From an uncultured Thiodictyon sp. (lineage in GTDB: Bacteria > Pseudomonadota > Gammaproteobacteria > Chromatiales > Chromatiaceae), in the NCBI RefSeq assembly GCF_903946935.1, contig NZ_CAJAXH010000141.1, forward strand, positions 27,356 to 91,355: DNA of 64,000 bases, given 5' to 3'. This document shows, piece by piece, positions 27,037-36,824 of this stretch (its first letter is position 1; every line of letters starts with the position of its first letter). Under the pieces are notes generated by a model. The model saw only the letters and a list, made by a program, of their open reading frames with translations, searched no databases and was not told where the DNA came from. The translations under genes were made by a program, and so were the position numbers.

Positions 27037-27531
27037 ATGAACTGGGTCGATACTGTCATCATTGCAATTATTGTTTTGTCCGCCCTGGTTGGACTGGCCC
27101 GCGGGTTGCTTCGCGAGGTTATGTCATTGGCCGTGTGGGCGGCCGCCGCCGGGGTTGGCTATCTCTATCACAAGGGTGTAGCGGAGGCCCTCACCCCCTA
27201 TATCGGCCAGCCGACCGTGCGCCTGGCCGTCGCCTATGCCGTGCTCGCGACGGGGGTGCTGATCCTGGGTGCCGTGGTCGGGGCCCTGCTGGGCACCCTG
27301 GTCGACAAGGCCGCGGCGCTGCGTTGGACCGACCGGTTGCTCGGTCTCGTGTTCGGGGCGGCGCGCGGCGGGGTGCTGATCGCGATGGCGGTCTACCTGG
27401 CGGCCCTGACCCCGGTGGCGGATGAGCCCTGGTGGCAGGATTCGGGGGCCATCGCGCAGTCTAAGCAGGCCGCCGACTGGCTGATAAAGTTGATCCCGCC
27501 GGGGATTACAGACCAGTTGAAGAGGGTTTGA
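27037..27531 (+). CDS. cvpA: CvpA family membrane protein
   Basis: A 164-residue inner-membrane protein with about four hydrophobic segments, beginning NWVDTVIIAIIVLSALVGLARG, split here as WVDTVIIAIIVLSALVGL at residues 2-20. GAGGA lies 8 bases before the ATG. CvpA proteins are needed for colicin V production and for envelope stress resistance in enterics; the molecular activity is not settled. It directly precedes purF, a very common pairing. Confidence 0.9.
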   Translation: MNWVDTVIIAIIVLSALVGLARGLLREVMSLAVWAAAAGVGYLYHKGVAEALTPYIGQPTVRLAVAYAVLATGVLILGAVVGALLGTLVDKAAALRWTDRLLGLVFGAARGGVLIAMAVYLAALTPVADEPWWQDSGAIAQSKQAADWLIKLIPPGITDQLKRV

Positions 27532-27662
27532 GCAGGTGCTCCAGTCTTCCTGATCCTCAGATAGGTCGGTTAGCGCTTGTGGCCAGTCGCGTTCTCGGTT
27601 AGCCTGTCTGGTTTCCTGTCCTCCGCCGCTCGTGTGTGGCGGAGCCTCCAGTTGAGGTCCCC

Positions 27663-29177
27663 ATGTGCGGCATCGTCGGCATCGTCGGTAAGGGTCCGGC
27701 CAATCAAGCACTCTATGACGCGCTCTTGGTGCTCCAGCACCGGGGGCAGGATGCGGCTGGGATCGTCACTTGCGAGGGTGATAAACTCCACCTGTGCAAG
27801 GACAGCGGTCTGGCCCGCGACGTCTTTCGCACCCGCAATATGATCCAGTTGCGCGGCACCATGGGGGTCGGCCATGTGCGCTATCCGACCGCCGGGGCGG
27901 CCGGCTCCGCCGAGGCCCAGCCCTTCTATGTCAACTCGCCCTATGGCATTGTGTTGGCCCACAACGGCAACCTCACCAATGCCGAGGACCTGAAGCGCGA
28001 CCTCTTCGTCGACGACCTGCGCCATATCAATACCGACTCAGACTCGGAGGTCCTGCTCAATATCTTCGCCCACGAATTGCAGAGCCAGGGCAAGTTACGT
28101 ATCGACGAGCAGGACATCTTTCGCGCCGTGGCCGGGGTGCATCGGCGCTGCCGGGGCGGTTATGCGGCGGTCGCGATGATCCCGGGCTTCGGCGTATTCG
28201 GTTTCCGCGACCCCTTCGGCATTCGCCCCCTGATCTATGGCCGCCGCGAGACCGACGCGGGCACCGAGTACATGATCGCCTCCGAATCGGTAGCCCTGAA
28301 CACCCTGGGATTCACCCTGGTGGCGGATGTCGCCCCGGGGGAGGTGGTGTTCATCTCGGTGGACGGTACCCTCTATACGCAGCAGTGCGCCGACGCGCCG
28401 CTGCTCTCGCCCTGTATCTTCGAGTTCGTCTATCTCGCCCGGCCCGACTCCATCATCGACAACATCTCGGTCCATAAGGCGCGCTCGCGGATGGGCAAGC
28501 GCCTGGCCGCCAAGATTCGCCGGCAGTGGGCGGCCCACGACATCGATGTCGTCATCCCGATCCCGGATACCAGCCGCACCGCCGCGCTGCAACTGGCCAA
28601 TCATTTAGGCGTCCCCTATACCGAAGGCTTCATCAAGAACCGCTATATCGGGCGGACCTTTATCATGCCCGGGCAGGCGGTGCGCAAGCAGTCGGTGCGC
28701 CAGAAACTCAATGCCATCGATCTGGAGTTCAAGAAAAAGAATGTGTTGCTGGTGGACGACTCCATCGTGCGCGGGACCACCTCCCAGCAGATCATCCAGA
28801 TGGCACGCGAGGCCGGGGCCAACCGGGTCTATTTCGCTTCCGCCGCGCCGCCGGTGCGCTTCCCCAATGTCTATGGGATCGATATGCCGTCCGCCACCGA
28901 ACTGGTGGCACACGGGCGTAGCGAGGAGTCGGTCGCCGACTTCTTGGGTGCTGACGGGCTCATCTACCAGGATCTGAACGACCTGATCCAGGCGGTCCAG
29001 AAAAAGGGTAAGAGCCATGTGGACCGCTTCGATTGCTCGGTCTTCGATGGTCATTATGTGACCGGGGACGTGACCCCGAACTACCTCCAACACTTGGAGG
29101 CCAACCGCAACGACGCTGCCAAGGCGACGCGCTCCCGGCACAGTGAGACCGTCATTGACCTACACAATTCAGCCTGA
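27663..29177 (+). CDS. purF: amidophosphoribosyltransferase PurF
   Basis: A 504-residue enzyme catalysing the first committed step of purine synthesis: glutamine-derived ammonia is added to PRPP. The catalytic Cys follows the initiator Met ([19 protein letters not shown]), which fixes the start. Glutaminase elements [23 protein letters not shown] and LAHNGNLTN are followed by the phosphoribosyltransferase part with the PRPP loop [17 protein letters not shown]. Length is normal. metZ begins inside its last 35 bases. Confidence 0.97.
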   Translation: MCGIVGIVGKGPANQALYDALLVLQHRGQDAAGIVTCEGDKLHLCKDSGLARDVFRTRNMIQLRGTMGVGHVRYPTAGAAGSAEAQPFYVNSPYGIVLAHNGNLTNAEDLKRDLFVDDLRHINTDSDSEVLLNIFAHELQSQGKLRIDEQDIFRAVAGVHRRCRGGYAAVAMIPGFGVFGFRDPFGIRPLIYGRRETDAGTEYMIASESVALNTLGFTLVADVAPGEVVFISVDGTLYTQQCADAPLLSPCIFEFVYLARPDSIIDNISVHKARSRMGKRLAAKIRRQWAAHDIDVVIPIPDTSRTAALQLANHLGVPYTEGFIKNRYIGRTFIMPGQAVRKQSVRQKLNAIDLEFKKKNVLLVDDSIVRGTTSQQIIQMAREAGANRVYFASAAPPVRFPNVYGIDMPSATELVAHGRSEESVADFLGADGLIYQDLNDLIQAVQKKGKSHVDRFDCSVFDGHYVTGDVTPNYLQHLEANRNDAAKATRSRHSETVIDLHNSA

Positions 29178-30399
29178 TCTTGAGCCTTTCCCGGACGCCT
29201 TGACGCAGTCCGGTAGCACCCGACCCGGCTTCGCCACCCGCGCGGTGCGTACCGGACATCGGCGCACTCACGAGGGCGAGCACGGCGAGCCCATCTTCAC
29301 CACCTCCAGCTTTGTCTTCGACAGCGCCGCGGAGGCCGCGGCACGTTTCTCCGGGGAGAGCCCGGGGAACATCTATTCGCGTTTCACCAACCCTACGGTC
29401 CGTGCATTCGAGGAACGATTGGCAGCGCTGGAGGGGAGTGAGTCTTGTGTCGCCACGGCCTCCGGCATGGCCGCCATCCTGGCGGTCTGTATGGGACTCT
29501 TGCAGACCGGGGACCATCTCGTGGCCTCCCGCAGCTTGTTCGGCAGCACCACGCTGCTGTTCAACAAATATCTCAGTCGCTTCGGCATTGGAACCAGCTA
29601 TTGCGACCTGAGCGACCTGGCCGCCTGGGATGCAGCGATCGGCCCGCAGACCCGGCTGTTGTTCTGTGAGACCCCGTCCAATCCAATCACTGAGATGGTC
29701 GATCTGCGTACACTCGCCGAACTTGCCCATCGCCGCAACTGCCTGCTGGTGGTGGACAATTGCTTCTGCACGCCGGCCCTGCAACGCCCGCTGGAACTGG
29801 GCGCCGATCTGGTCATCCACTCGGCCACCAAATATCTGGACGGGCAGGGGCGGTGCGTCGGCGGGGCCGTGCTGGGGGATCGCAAGCGGGTCGGGGAGGA
29901 GGTCTATGGCGTACTGCGCACCGCCGGGCCGACCTTAAGCCCCTTTAATGCCTGGGTCTTCCTCAAGGGTTTGGAAACCCTAGAGTTGCGGATGGCGGCC
30001 CACTCCCAGGGTGCGGCGGGACTCGCCGACTGGCTGGCTGCACAACCCGGGGTCGCGCACGTCTACTACCCGGGTCGGGCAGACCACCCTCAGCACCACT
30101 TGGTCGGCGTGCAGCAACGCGGTGGTGGCGGCATCGTTGCATTCGACGTGCATGGCGGACGCCCCGGCGCGTGGGGCGTGATCGACGCCACCCGCCTGCT
30201 GTCGATCACCGCGAACCTGGGCGACACCAAGACCACCATCACCCACCCCGCCAGCACCACCCACGGTCGCCTGACCCCGGAACAGCGCGCGGCGTCGGGC
30301 ATCGGCGAGGGCCTGATCCGGGTCGCCGTGGGTCTGGAGTGTCTGGTCGACATCCAGGCTGACCTGGCGCGCGGGTTGGCGCTGCTCCCGGGGCAGTAA
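29143..30399 (+). CDS. metZ: O-succinylhomoserine sulfhydrylase MetZ
   Basis: A 418-residue PLP enzyme of the Cys/Met-metabolism family, making homocysteine directly from O-succinylhomoserine and sulfide. The PLP lysine is in [18 protein letters not shown]; other elements are [41 protein letters not shown] and [16 protein letters not shown]. The GQGRCVGG context and position after purF fit MetZ rather than MetB. The start is uncertain: GTG at 29143 overlaps purF by 35 bases and TTG at 29155 is possible. Direct sulfhydrylation suits a sulfide-exposed organism. Confidence 0.92.
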   Translation: MRPSLTYTIQPDLEPFPDALTQSGSTRPGFATRAVRTGHRRTHEGEHGEPIFTTSSFVFDSAAEAAARFSGESPGNIYSRFTNPTVRAFEERLAALEGSESCVATASGMAAILAVCMGLLQTGDHLVASRSLFGSTTLLFNKYLSRFGIGTSYCDLSDLAAWDAAIGPQTRLLFCETPSNPITEMVDLRTLAELAHRRNCLLVVDNCFCTPALQRPLELGADLVIHSATKYLDGQGRCVGGAVLGDRKRVGEEVYGVLRTAGPTLSPFNAWVFLKGLETLELRMAAHSQGAAGLADWLAAQPGVAHVYYPGRADHPQHHLVGVQQRGGGGIVAFDVHGGRPGAWGVIDATRLLSITANLGDTKTTITHPASTTHGRLTPEQRAASGIGEGLIRVAVGLECLVDIQADLARGLALLPGQ

Positions 30400-30476
30400 G
30401 CCTGTGAGGCTGAGTAAGGCGCAGCGGAATCATCGCTACCTTCTTCGCTGGCGACAATTACTCTTTGCATATTCTT

Positions 30477-31091
30477 CTATAGATAGAGCAATATCGCGAA
30501 ATAATGACTGGCGCTGCCGGCCAGCACAAACAGGTGCCAGATGCCGTGGCACCAGGGCCAGCGTCCGGCAAGCGCGTAGAAGATCACCCCGACGGTGTAG
30601 AAGATCCCGCCCGCCAGCAGCCACCCGAACCCGGCCGGGGGCAGGGCCGCGATGATATCGTGCAGGGCAAGCACGATGAGCCAGCCCATCGACAGATAAA
30701 TGGCGACTGATAGTAGTCGCCCGCCCCCACCGCGTAGGGTGTCGATGAGGATGCCGACGACGGCCAACCCCCAGACCGCACCGAACAACCACCAGCCGGT
30801 TTCGCCCTTGAGTGCGACCAGCGTGAAGGGGGTGTAGGTGCCGGCGATCAGCAGATAGATCGCATGGTGGTCGAGGACCTGGAAGACGGCCTTGGCCCGA
30901 CCCCGCAGGCTGTGATACAGGGTGGAGGACAGGTACAGCAGGAACAGCGTCATCCCATAAACGGTGAAGCTGACGATCCGCATGGCCCCGCCCTCGACAC
31001 CGGCCAAGGTCACCATCACGGTGGCGCCGATCAGGGCCAGAACGGCCCCGACCAAGTGGGTGATACTGTTGAAGCGCTCGCCTGGGTACAT
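30477..31091 (-). CDS. hemolysin III / PAQR-family membrane protein
   Basis: A 204-residue protein with seven predicted membrane segments. It begins YPGERFNSITHLVGAVLALIG, given here as ERFNSITHLVGAVLALIG. It carries the family's conserved histidine motifs: SSTLYHSLRG, LDHHAIYLLIAGTYTPF and GIWHLFVLAGSASHY. The ATG at 31091 has GGAG upstream, though at a longish distance; a TTG at 31142 is the extended alternative. The family relates to eukaryotic adiponectin-type receptors. The hemolysin name is historical and the bacterial function is unclear. It is convergent with metZ. Confidence 0.88.
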   Translation of the reverse strand: MYPGERFNSITHLVGAVLALIGATVMVTLAGVEGGAMRIVSFTVYGMTLFLLYLSSTLYHSLRGRAKAVFQVLDHHAIYLLIAGTYTPFTLVALKGETGWWLFGAVWGLAVVGILIDTLRGGGGRLLSVAIYLSMGWLIVLALHDIIAALPPAGFGWLLAGGIFYTVGVIFYALAGRWPWCHGIWHLFVLAGSASHYFAILLYL

Positions 31092-31156
31092 CCGGGGCTT
31101 AACTCCGTCACATTGATTCGATAGATGGGGGGCGGTTGCCAAACGGCCCTCAAGCT

Positions 31157-32110
31157 TCAGCCAGAGCCAGATAGCCCCGATCTCTGTGATTCAAGCCACT
31201 TGCGAAGCCGAATGGAATCGCCCACCGGGTTGCGCTTACCGGGCGAGTCCAGGAGCACGATCGAGAGCAGGCGCCCGCCGATGACCGCCCGCATCACCAG
31301 GCAGTGACCGGCCTCGTTGACGAAACCGGTCTTGCTCAGTTCCAGGTGCCAATCCGGGCTTCGCACCAGCGGGTTGGTGTTGCGGTAATGCAGGGTGCCG
31401 CCGTCACCATAGGGTTTCACCTCCATCTCCCCGGTCGTGGTGATCTCGCTGATCAGCGGGTAACTTGCCGCCGCACGTACCATTTTCACCAGGTCCTCGG
31501 CGGTGGAGATATTGTTCCCGTCCAGGCCAGTGGGGTCAGCAAATCGCGACTCGGTCATCCCCAGCGTCGCCGCCTTGCGGTTCATGGCCTCCACAAAGGC
31601 CGGCTTACCGCCGGGGAAGGTCGTACGTCCCAGGGCCGAGGCGGCGCGGTTGTCCGATGACATCAGGGCGACGGCCAGGACTTCCCGGCGCTGCAAGGTG
31701 GCCGCCCGATCGATCCGCAGACGCGAACGGCTGTGGCGCAGTTGGTCGCGGTCCTCCTCCAGGATCGTCACCGGTTCATCCAGGGGCGCCGCGGCGTCCA
31801 GCACCACCATGGCGGTCATCAGCTTGGTGATGGAGGCGATAGGCCGCTGGTCGCGCGTCTTCTTGGCATAGACGGGGTGGTCGGACTCGTCCACCACCAG
31901 GATCGAGGCCGAACTCAGGCCCAGGCGCGGCAGCACGATTTCGGGCATCGGCGGACGGGGCTCCGGCACCGGCGCGGCCAAGGCTAAGGTGGTCGTGGCG
32001 GGGGCCGCCGTCGGCGCCGCCCCGGCGAACTGTGCGTCGACCTGGGCCGCTCGCGGTAAGGCCAGCGCGACGACCAAAAAAAACAGGGGGATGCGAAGAG
32101 TCGATCTCAC
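31157..32110 (-). CDS. pbpG: D-alanyl-D-alanine endopeptidase, PBP7 type
   Basis: A 317-residue periplasmic serine peptidase. A signal peptide (about 1-26, RIPLFFLVVALALPRAAQVDA) and an Ala/Pro-rich linker precede the peptidase domain. The three active-site motifs are SITK (SxxK), SSDN (SxN) and KTG in LELSKTGFVNEAGHC. It starts at a GTG (32110) with AGGA 7 bases upstream. Without an added C-terminal domain it resembles PBP7, which cleaves DD-cross-links in peptidoglycan. It is in line with dcd upstream but 97 bases apart. Confidence 0.9.
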   Translation of the reverse strand: MRSTLRIPLFFLVVALALPRAAQVDAQFAGAAPTAAPATTTLALAAPVPEPRPPMPEIVLPRLGLSSASILVVDESDHPVYAKKTRDQRPIASITKLMTAMVVLDAAAPLDEPVTILEEDRDQLRHSRSRLRIDRAATLQRREVLAVALMSSDNRAASALGRTTFPGGKPAFVEAMNRKAATLGMTESRFADPTGLDGNNISTAEDLVKMVRAAASYPLISEITTTGEMEVKPYGDGGTLHYRNTNPLVRSPDWHLELSKTGFVNEAGHCLVMRAVIGGRLLSIVLLDSPGKRNPVGDSIRLRKWLESQRSGLSGSG

Positions 32111-32207
32111 TTAGATGTCCTTGAATGAGCTGGAAGGTCGCGGCGCTGACCTGAGGATTGAGGCGGTGCCGCGACCAAGTCACATGGTAGCCTGGCTGGC
32201 GGAAAAC

Positions 32208-32774
32208 TCAAGACTTCGGTAGGGTCACCCCCCGCTGGCCCTGATACTTGCCGGCGCGATCCCGATAGGACGTCTCGCAGACCTCATCCGACTCGAAAAA
32301 CAGGATCTGGGCCACCCCTTCGTTGGCGTAGATCTTGGCCGGCAGGGTGGTGGTGTTGGAGAACTCCAAGGTCACATGGCCTTCCCATTCAGGTTCCAAT
32401 GGGGTTACATTTACTATAATACCACATCTTGCATAAGTCGATTTTCCAAGACAAATAACAAGGACATCCCGTGGGATACGAAAATATTCGACGGTCCGCG
32501 CCAGGGCAAATGAGTTGGGGGGGATGATGCAGACGTCTGACTTCAGGTCCACGAAGCTGTTGGAGTCGAAATTCTTGGGGTCGACGATGGCCGAGTTGAT
32601 GTTGGTGAAGATCTTGAACTCATCGGCGCAGCGCACATCGTAGCCGTAGCTGGAGGTGCCGTAGGAGATTACGCGCCCGGTCTCGCCCTCGCGCACCTGC
32701 CCCGGCTCGAAGGGTTCGATCATGCCGTGGGCGGCGGCCATGCGGCGGATCCAGCGGTCGGATTTGATGGTCAT
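32208..32774 (-). CDS. dcd: dCTP deaminase Dcd
   Basis: A 188-residue enzyme converting dCTP to dUTP for thymidylate supply. It begins [20 protein letters not shown]; the ATG at 32774 fits the family, a longer frame to 32795 does not. Conserved elements are [28 protein letters not shown], the catalytic-Glu region [10 protein letters not shown] and the C-terminal [14 protein letters not shown]. Codon use is odd: about 30 codons around [14 protein letters not shown] use AT-ending codons (AGA, ATA, GTA), unlike the rest of the gene. The gene is divergent from bioA. Confidence 0.95.
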   Translation of the reverse strand: MTIKSDRWIRRMAAAHGMIEPFEPGQVREGETGRVISYGTSSYGYDVRCADEFKIFTNINSAIVDPKNFDSNSFVDLKSDVCIIPPNSFALARTVEYFRIPRDVLVICLGKSTYARCGIIVNVTPLEPEWEGHVTLEFSNTTTLPAKIYANEGVAQILFFESDEVCETSYRDRAGKYQGQRGVTLPKS

Positions 32775-32943
32775 GAGGTTGCTCGTGCGGGCCAAAGCCC
32801 GTCAGGGTACATCGGCGGGTGTCGGCGGGCAAAGGGCGCTCGTCGGGCGCTCGTCGGTCGTGGTCGCGATGGGCAAGCCAGCGTCAAGGATAACCCGGAT
32901 AATGGCGCGCTTCGCGTGCCGAACCGCAATGCTTGAGTGCCTC

Positions 32944-34230
32944 ATGGATATCGACCAAGTCCTCGCCATCGACCAGGCCCATGCCTGGCATCCCTACAGC
33001 TCCACTGTCGACCGCGACCCGGTCTACCCGGTGCGCGCCGCCCAGGGATGCCGCCTGCACTTGATGGATGGGCGCACCTTGATCGACGGCATGTCCTCCT
33101 GGTGGTGCGCCATCCATGGCTATAACCACCCGGTACTCAATCGGGCGGTGCAGGACCAGCTCGGGTCCATGGCGCATGTGATGTTTGGGGGGCTGACCCA
33201 CGAGCCGGCCGCGCGGCTGGTGCAGCACCTGGTGGAACTGACCCCGGAGCCGCTGCGCCACGTCTTCCTGTGCGACTCGGGGTCGGTCGCGGTGGAGGTG
33301 GCGATCAAGATGGCCATCCAGTTCTGGCAGGCCCAGGGGCAGCCGGGGCGCCACCGGCTGATGACGGTGCGTGGCGGTTATCATGGGGATACCTTCCATG
33401 CCATGTCGGTCTGTGACCCGGACTCCGGGATGCACCGTCTGTGGGGGGCGGTGCTGCCGCAACAGGTCTTCGCCCCGGTTCCTGCCGGCCGCTTCGGTGA
33501 GCCCTGGGAGCACAGCCAGATTGCCGCCTTCGCCGACTTGATCGCGCGCCATCGCCACGAGCTGGCGGCCGTGATCCTGGAACCCATCGTGCAGGGCGCC
33601 GGGGGCATGCGGTTCTATTCCAAGGACTATTTGCGTGAGGTCCGCGCCCTCTGCGATCGGCATGGGGTCTTGCTGATCGCCGACGAGATCGCGACCGGCT
33701 TCGGCCGCACCGGAACCCTGTTCGCCTGTACCCAGGCCGGCATCAGCCCCGACCTCATGACCGTCGGTAAGGCCCTGACCGGCGGCTATCTGACCCTCGC
33801 AGCGACCCTGGCCACCGAACGCGTGGCCGCGGGGATCGCGGCCGGCGACCCGGGGGTCTTCATGCACGGTCCGACCTTTATGGCCAACCCGTTGGCCTGC
33901 GCGGTGGCCAATGCCAGTATCGAGCTGCTGCTTGCCACCGATTGGCAGGGCCGGATCGCCCGGATCGAAACGGGCCTGAAGGCTGGGCTCGCCCCCTGCC
34001 GCGGCCGCCCCGGGGTGTTGGACGTGCGGGTCCTGGGGGCGATCGGGGTGGTCGAGATGCACTCGCCGGTGCCCATGCGCGAGACCCAGCGTCGGTTGGT
34101 CGAATTGGGCGTCTGGGTGAGGCCCTTTGGTCGCCTGATCTATCTCATGCCGCCCTATGTGATCGACGAGACGGAGTTGGCCGCGCTCTGTCGGGCGGTG
34201 GTGCAGGTGGTCGGGGAGCGCGCAGGGTGA
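32944..34230 (+). CDS. bioA: adenosylmethionine-8-amino-7-oxononanoate aminotransferase BioA
   Basis: A 428-residue PLP aminotransferase making 7,8-diaminopelargonic acid in biotin synthesis, with SAM as amino donor. Typical features are HAWHPYSS near the N terminus, MSSWWCAIHGYNHPVLN, MFGGLTHEPA, GGYHGDTFHAMSV, LIADEIATGFGRTG and the PLP lysine in TVGKALTGGYLTLAAT. The ATG at 32944 is chosen; an ATG 15 bases upstream is possible. No other bio gene is adjacent. The 169 bases before it are shared with divergent dcd and should hold both promoters; none was recognised. Confidence 0.95.
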   Translation: MDIDQVLAIDQAHAWHPYSSTVDRDPVYPVRAAQGCRLHLMDGRTLIDGMSSWWCAIHGYNHPVLNRAVQDQLGSMAHVMFGGLTHEPAARLVQHLVELTPEPLRHVFLCDSGSVAVEVAIKMAIQFWQAQGQPGRHRLMTVRGGYHGDTFHAMSVCDPDSGMHRLWGAVLPQQVFAPVPAGRFGEPWEHSQIAAFADLIARHRHELAAVILEPIVQGAGGMRFYSKDYLREVRALCDRHGVLLIADEIATGFGRTGTLFACTQAGISPDLMTVGKALTGGYLTLAATLATERVAAGIAAGDPGVFMHGPTFMANPLACAVANASIELLLATDWQGRIARIETGLKAGLAPCRGRPGVLDVRVLGAIGVVEMHSPVPMRETQRRLVELGVWVRPFGRLIYLMPPYVIDETELAALCRAVVQVVGERAG

Positions 34231-34266
34231 GGCAACGCAATCAGGGCCTGCCCTTGGTACCGAACC

Positions 34267-34458
34267 TCAGAATGTCCGCACCGCCAGCATGAGTAGGATC
34301 ACCAGCAGCACCACCGCGCCTAAGGGGAGCAGGGCGGCCAGCCAATCGCCCGCCCCGGCCTTGATGTCGCGGGCTTGCCACTGTTTGTAGGCCGGCCACA
34401 AACGCACCAGCAGCAGCACCAGCATGGCCGCCACCGCAATCTTTAGAAACAGTTCCAT
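34267..34458 (-). CDS. small membrane protein, unknown function
   Basis: A 63-residue protein with two hydrophobic helices (about residues 4-20 and 43-60) separated by a short basic/polar loop (YKQWQARDIKAGAGD). The ATG at 34458 is preceded by a strong purine-rich site (AAGGGGGGTGATCTT), which argues that it is translated; an ATG 18 bases upstream overlaps that site. It lies 53 bases after the two-receiver/EAL-like gene on the same strand and ends 36 bases from bioA, tail to tail. I do not recognise the family. Confidence 0.6.
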   Translation of the reverse strand: MELFLKIAVAAMLVLLLVRLWPAYKQWQARDIKAGAGDWLAALLPLGAVVLLVILLMLAVRTF

Positions 34459-34511
34459 AAGATCACCCCCCTTCATTTCCGTTTTTCGTGGACTAATTGC
34501 TCTTTTTAGGG

Positions 34512-36125
34512 TTATCCGTCATACCCGCGGACAAGCTGCCCGACCACCACGCTGTTCCAGTCGAATACCGGTTCGGCCAGCGACGGCTGGATCAAATTTC
34601 CCTGGATATAGTGGATGCCGCTGCTCCTGACCGGCCCGATCAGGGCGGGATCGTCGATGCCGGCGGCGATGACCTCGATTCCCTGTTGGCGCAGGCGCCG
34701 CACCAGTGAGTTGAGTCGCTCCGGTGTGGACTGGCGCACGGTGTCGATGGCGAGTCGTACCATCGCCGGCCGCAGGTCCGTCACCAGGTCGAAGGCCACC
34801 GGTGTCTGGTCCACATCCAACAGGCAGAGCTTGATCCCCAGTGTGTTCAGCATCTTTCCCAGGGTCACGGCAATACCCCTGTTCGCAAGAATGTCGTCGA
34901 CCGTTAACCCCAAGACGATGGCCGGCGGCGCCAAGCCGAGTGCGACCAAGCGATCGCGCAGCGCGAGCACCCAGCCCGGGGCGATCAGCGTGTCGAGGTG
35001 CTGGCGGATCAGTAGTCCCAGCCCGGATTGCTCCCGCGACTGCTGCGCGATCACCGCCAGCGCCCGCGTCATGACCCAGTGGTCGATCGCGACACCGCGC
35101 CCGCGGCGCTCGGCAATGGATAGCTCCCAAGATGGAATCGGCGACCCATCCGGTTCGGTGAGACACAACAGGACTTCCATGCAGCGTCGGCGGTTGGGGA
35201 CCACCGCCACCAGTGGTTGGTAAAAGAGCCGGAAGCCATGGTCCGGGCTGCTGTCCGCCAAGGCCTGCTCGATCAGCGAGTCGATGCGTTGTTCATGAGT
35301 GGTGGGGTCGCGCTGCTCGGCCAGATTGAGTCGGCGGCGTGAGGCCATGCTGGAGTCGATGCGCTGGGTCACGGTCTTCACCAGCAGATCTGGGCGCATC
35401 GGCTTGGTGATGAAGGCGTCCCCGCCCATGCTCAGGGCATCGAGCTGCCGTCCGGGGTCGCGTTCAACGGAGAGAAACAGGATCGGTAAGGTCTGATAGA
35501 TGTCTTGCTCACGGATAATGGCCGCCAACTCGCCCCCATTGGCCGCGGGCATGTTGAGATCCATGAGGATGAGATGGGGTTGGAATGTCGCCAATATCTC
35601 TAATATTCTCAGGGGATCGGTCAGGGCGCGTACCTGGAGTCCGGCCGCCGTCAGGATGCGCTCGGCCAGCAGTGCCTGCATGGCGTCATCGTCCACCACC
35701 AACACGCGGCGAACCGTGCCGGGCGGCGGTCGGCACGCCGAGACCAGGGTTGCCACCAGTACATCGGCGTCCACCGGGGTTACAAAATAGGCCGCCGCAT
35801 TGGCCCGCAGGGCCTGGAGACGCGGGCCGATCTCCTTCGTTGCGGCGATGATCACCAAATGCGGTGCCTTGATGCCGGCTTGTGTCAGTTCGTCGATCCA
35901 GTCCTTCAGGGTTTCGCCAGGCGCGAGCCGGGCCGTGTCCAAGATCAGCGACTGGTACTTGAATCCCGCTGTCGCCGGGGGTTGCTCGTCCCGGTCGTCG
36001 GCGGCGAACAGGGCGATCCCCCGAGCGGCGAGCAAGGGTGCGATGCGCTCGGGTAGGTCGGGGTCCGGGCCGAGATAGAGTACACTCGGCGTGGTGGGTT
36101 CGGCGGTGTTATGGTGGTCGTGCAT
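34512..36125 (-). CDS. two-receiver response regulator with degenerate EAL domain
   Basis: A 537-residue cytoplasmic protein. Residues about 14-130 look like a degenerate receiver (VTPVDAD replaces a KP loop). Residues about 140-265 form a canonical receiver with RRVLVVDDDAMQALLAERIL, phospho-acceptor Asp189 in LILMDLNMPAANGGEL and Lys in FITKPMRPD. The C-terminal 240 residues follow the EAL fold (FRLFYQPLVAVV at its start), but EAL reads EVL at 317-319. DDFGTG is replaced by LLDVDQTPVAF, and the catalytic Lys/Glu motifs are not recognisable. It is probably a c-di-GMP receptor or signalling scaffold rather than a phosphodiesterase. The ATG at 36125 begins family-like sequence. Confidence 0.75.
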   Translation of the reverse strand: MHDHHNTAEPTTPSVLYLGPDPDLPERIAPLLAARGIALFAADDRDEQPPATAGFKYQSLILDTARLAPGETLKDWIDELTQAGIKAPHLVIIAATKEIGPRLQALRANAAAYFVTPVDADVLVATLVSACRPPPGTVRRVLVVDDDAMQALLAERILTAAGLQVRALTDPLRILEILATFQPHLILMDLNMPAANGGELAAIIREQDIYQTLPILFLSVERDPGRQLDALSMGGDAFITKPMRPDLLVKTVTQRIDSSMASRRRLNLAEQRDPTTHEQRIDSLIEQALADSSPDHGFRLFYQPLVAVVPNRRRCMEVLLCLTEPDGSPIPSWELSIAERRGRGVAIDHWVMTRALAVIAQQSREQSGLGLLIRQHLDTLIAPGWVLALRDRLVALGLAPPAIVLGLTVDDILANRGIAVTLGKMLNTLGIKLCLLDVDQTPVAFDLVTDLRPAMVRLAIDTVRQSTPERLNSLVRRLRQQGIEVIAAGIDDPALIGPVRSSGIHYIQGNLIQPSLAEPVFDWNSVVVGQLVRGYDG

Positions 36126-36258
36126 GGCGCTCTCGCGGCAGTCCGGGTCCTTGATGCGGATAGTGCAACCATAGCAGAGTGCTGGAGCGCGTAGTGGGAC
36201 GGCGGACACGAACGGCAGCGGGGCCTGCGACTCCCGATGGCCGCCTAAGTGCTGCTCG

Positions 36259-36822
36259 TCACGGCAGGATCTCGACCGGGGTCCCCGCAGCGGTGAGCGA
36301 CCAGATCTCGTCGATCTCCAGATTGGACACCGCGATACAACCGAAGGTCCAATCGCCGGCGCGCTGCTGCGCCGCACCATTGGGTTGGCCGTGGATCATG
36401 ATCAGGCCGCCCGGGTCGACCCCCTGTACCTGTGCCCGCAGGCGATCGGTCGGGCTCGGATAGGAGATCTGCAGGGCCTTGTGGTAGCCGCTGCGATCGA
36501 CGCGTCGGTCGATGCGGTAACGGCCTTCCGGGGTCCGCCCGTCGCCTTGGTGGCGTTTGTGACCGGTCGGCTGGAGGCCAAGGGCGATCTTGTAGGTACG
36601 CCATGGCGTGTTGCCGCGCATCAGATAGAGGCGTCGTTGCGCCTTCTTGACGACGATTCGGTCGGCGAGTTGCGGGTTGCCCGGCGTCGGTGTGGCTACC
36701 GACGCCGGCGCGCGCGCCGCTGGTTGAGGGGCCGCGCTCAACCAGGGCAAGGAGAATGCGTGCGCGCCAAACGGGACGCTGACGGCAGCAAGCAAAAGCA
36801 GCAACCGGGCAAATTTATTCAT
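36259..36822 (-). CDS. L,D-transpeptidase (YkuD family)
   Basis: A 187-residue exported protein. A signal peptide (about 1-22, ending FGAHA) and a Pro/Ala-rich linker precede the YkuD domain, with VVKKAQRRLYLMRG at its start and DGRTPEGRYRI in the middle. The active site is IMIHGQPN plus DWTFGCIAVSN with the nucleophile Cys. Such enzymes form L,D-cross-links or attach lipoproteins to peptidoglycan. No peptidoglycan-binding domain is present. It starts 2 bases after the mltD stop on the same strand, so the two cell-wall genes form an operon. Confidence 0.9.
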   Translation of the reverse strand: MNKFARLLLLLAAVSVPFGAHAFSLPWLSAAPQPAARAPASVATPTPGNPQLADRIVVKKAQRRLYLMRGNTPWRTYKIALGLQPTGHKRHQGDGRTPEGRYRIDRRVDRSGYHKALQISYPSPTDRLRAQVQGVDPGGLIMIHGQPNGAAQQRAGDWTFGCIAVSNLEIDEIWSLTAAGTPVEILP

Positions 36823-36824
36823 CT

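Noticed and set aside
34512..36125. Active c-di-GMP phosphodiesterase call
   Set aside because: The EAL fold is recognisable but its catalytic motifs are replaced (EVL for EAL, no DDFGTG), so an enzyme call is not supported.
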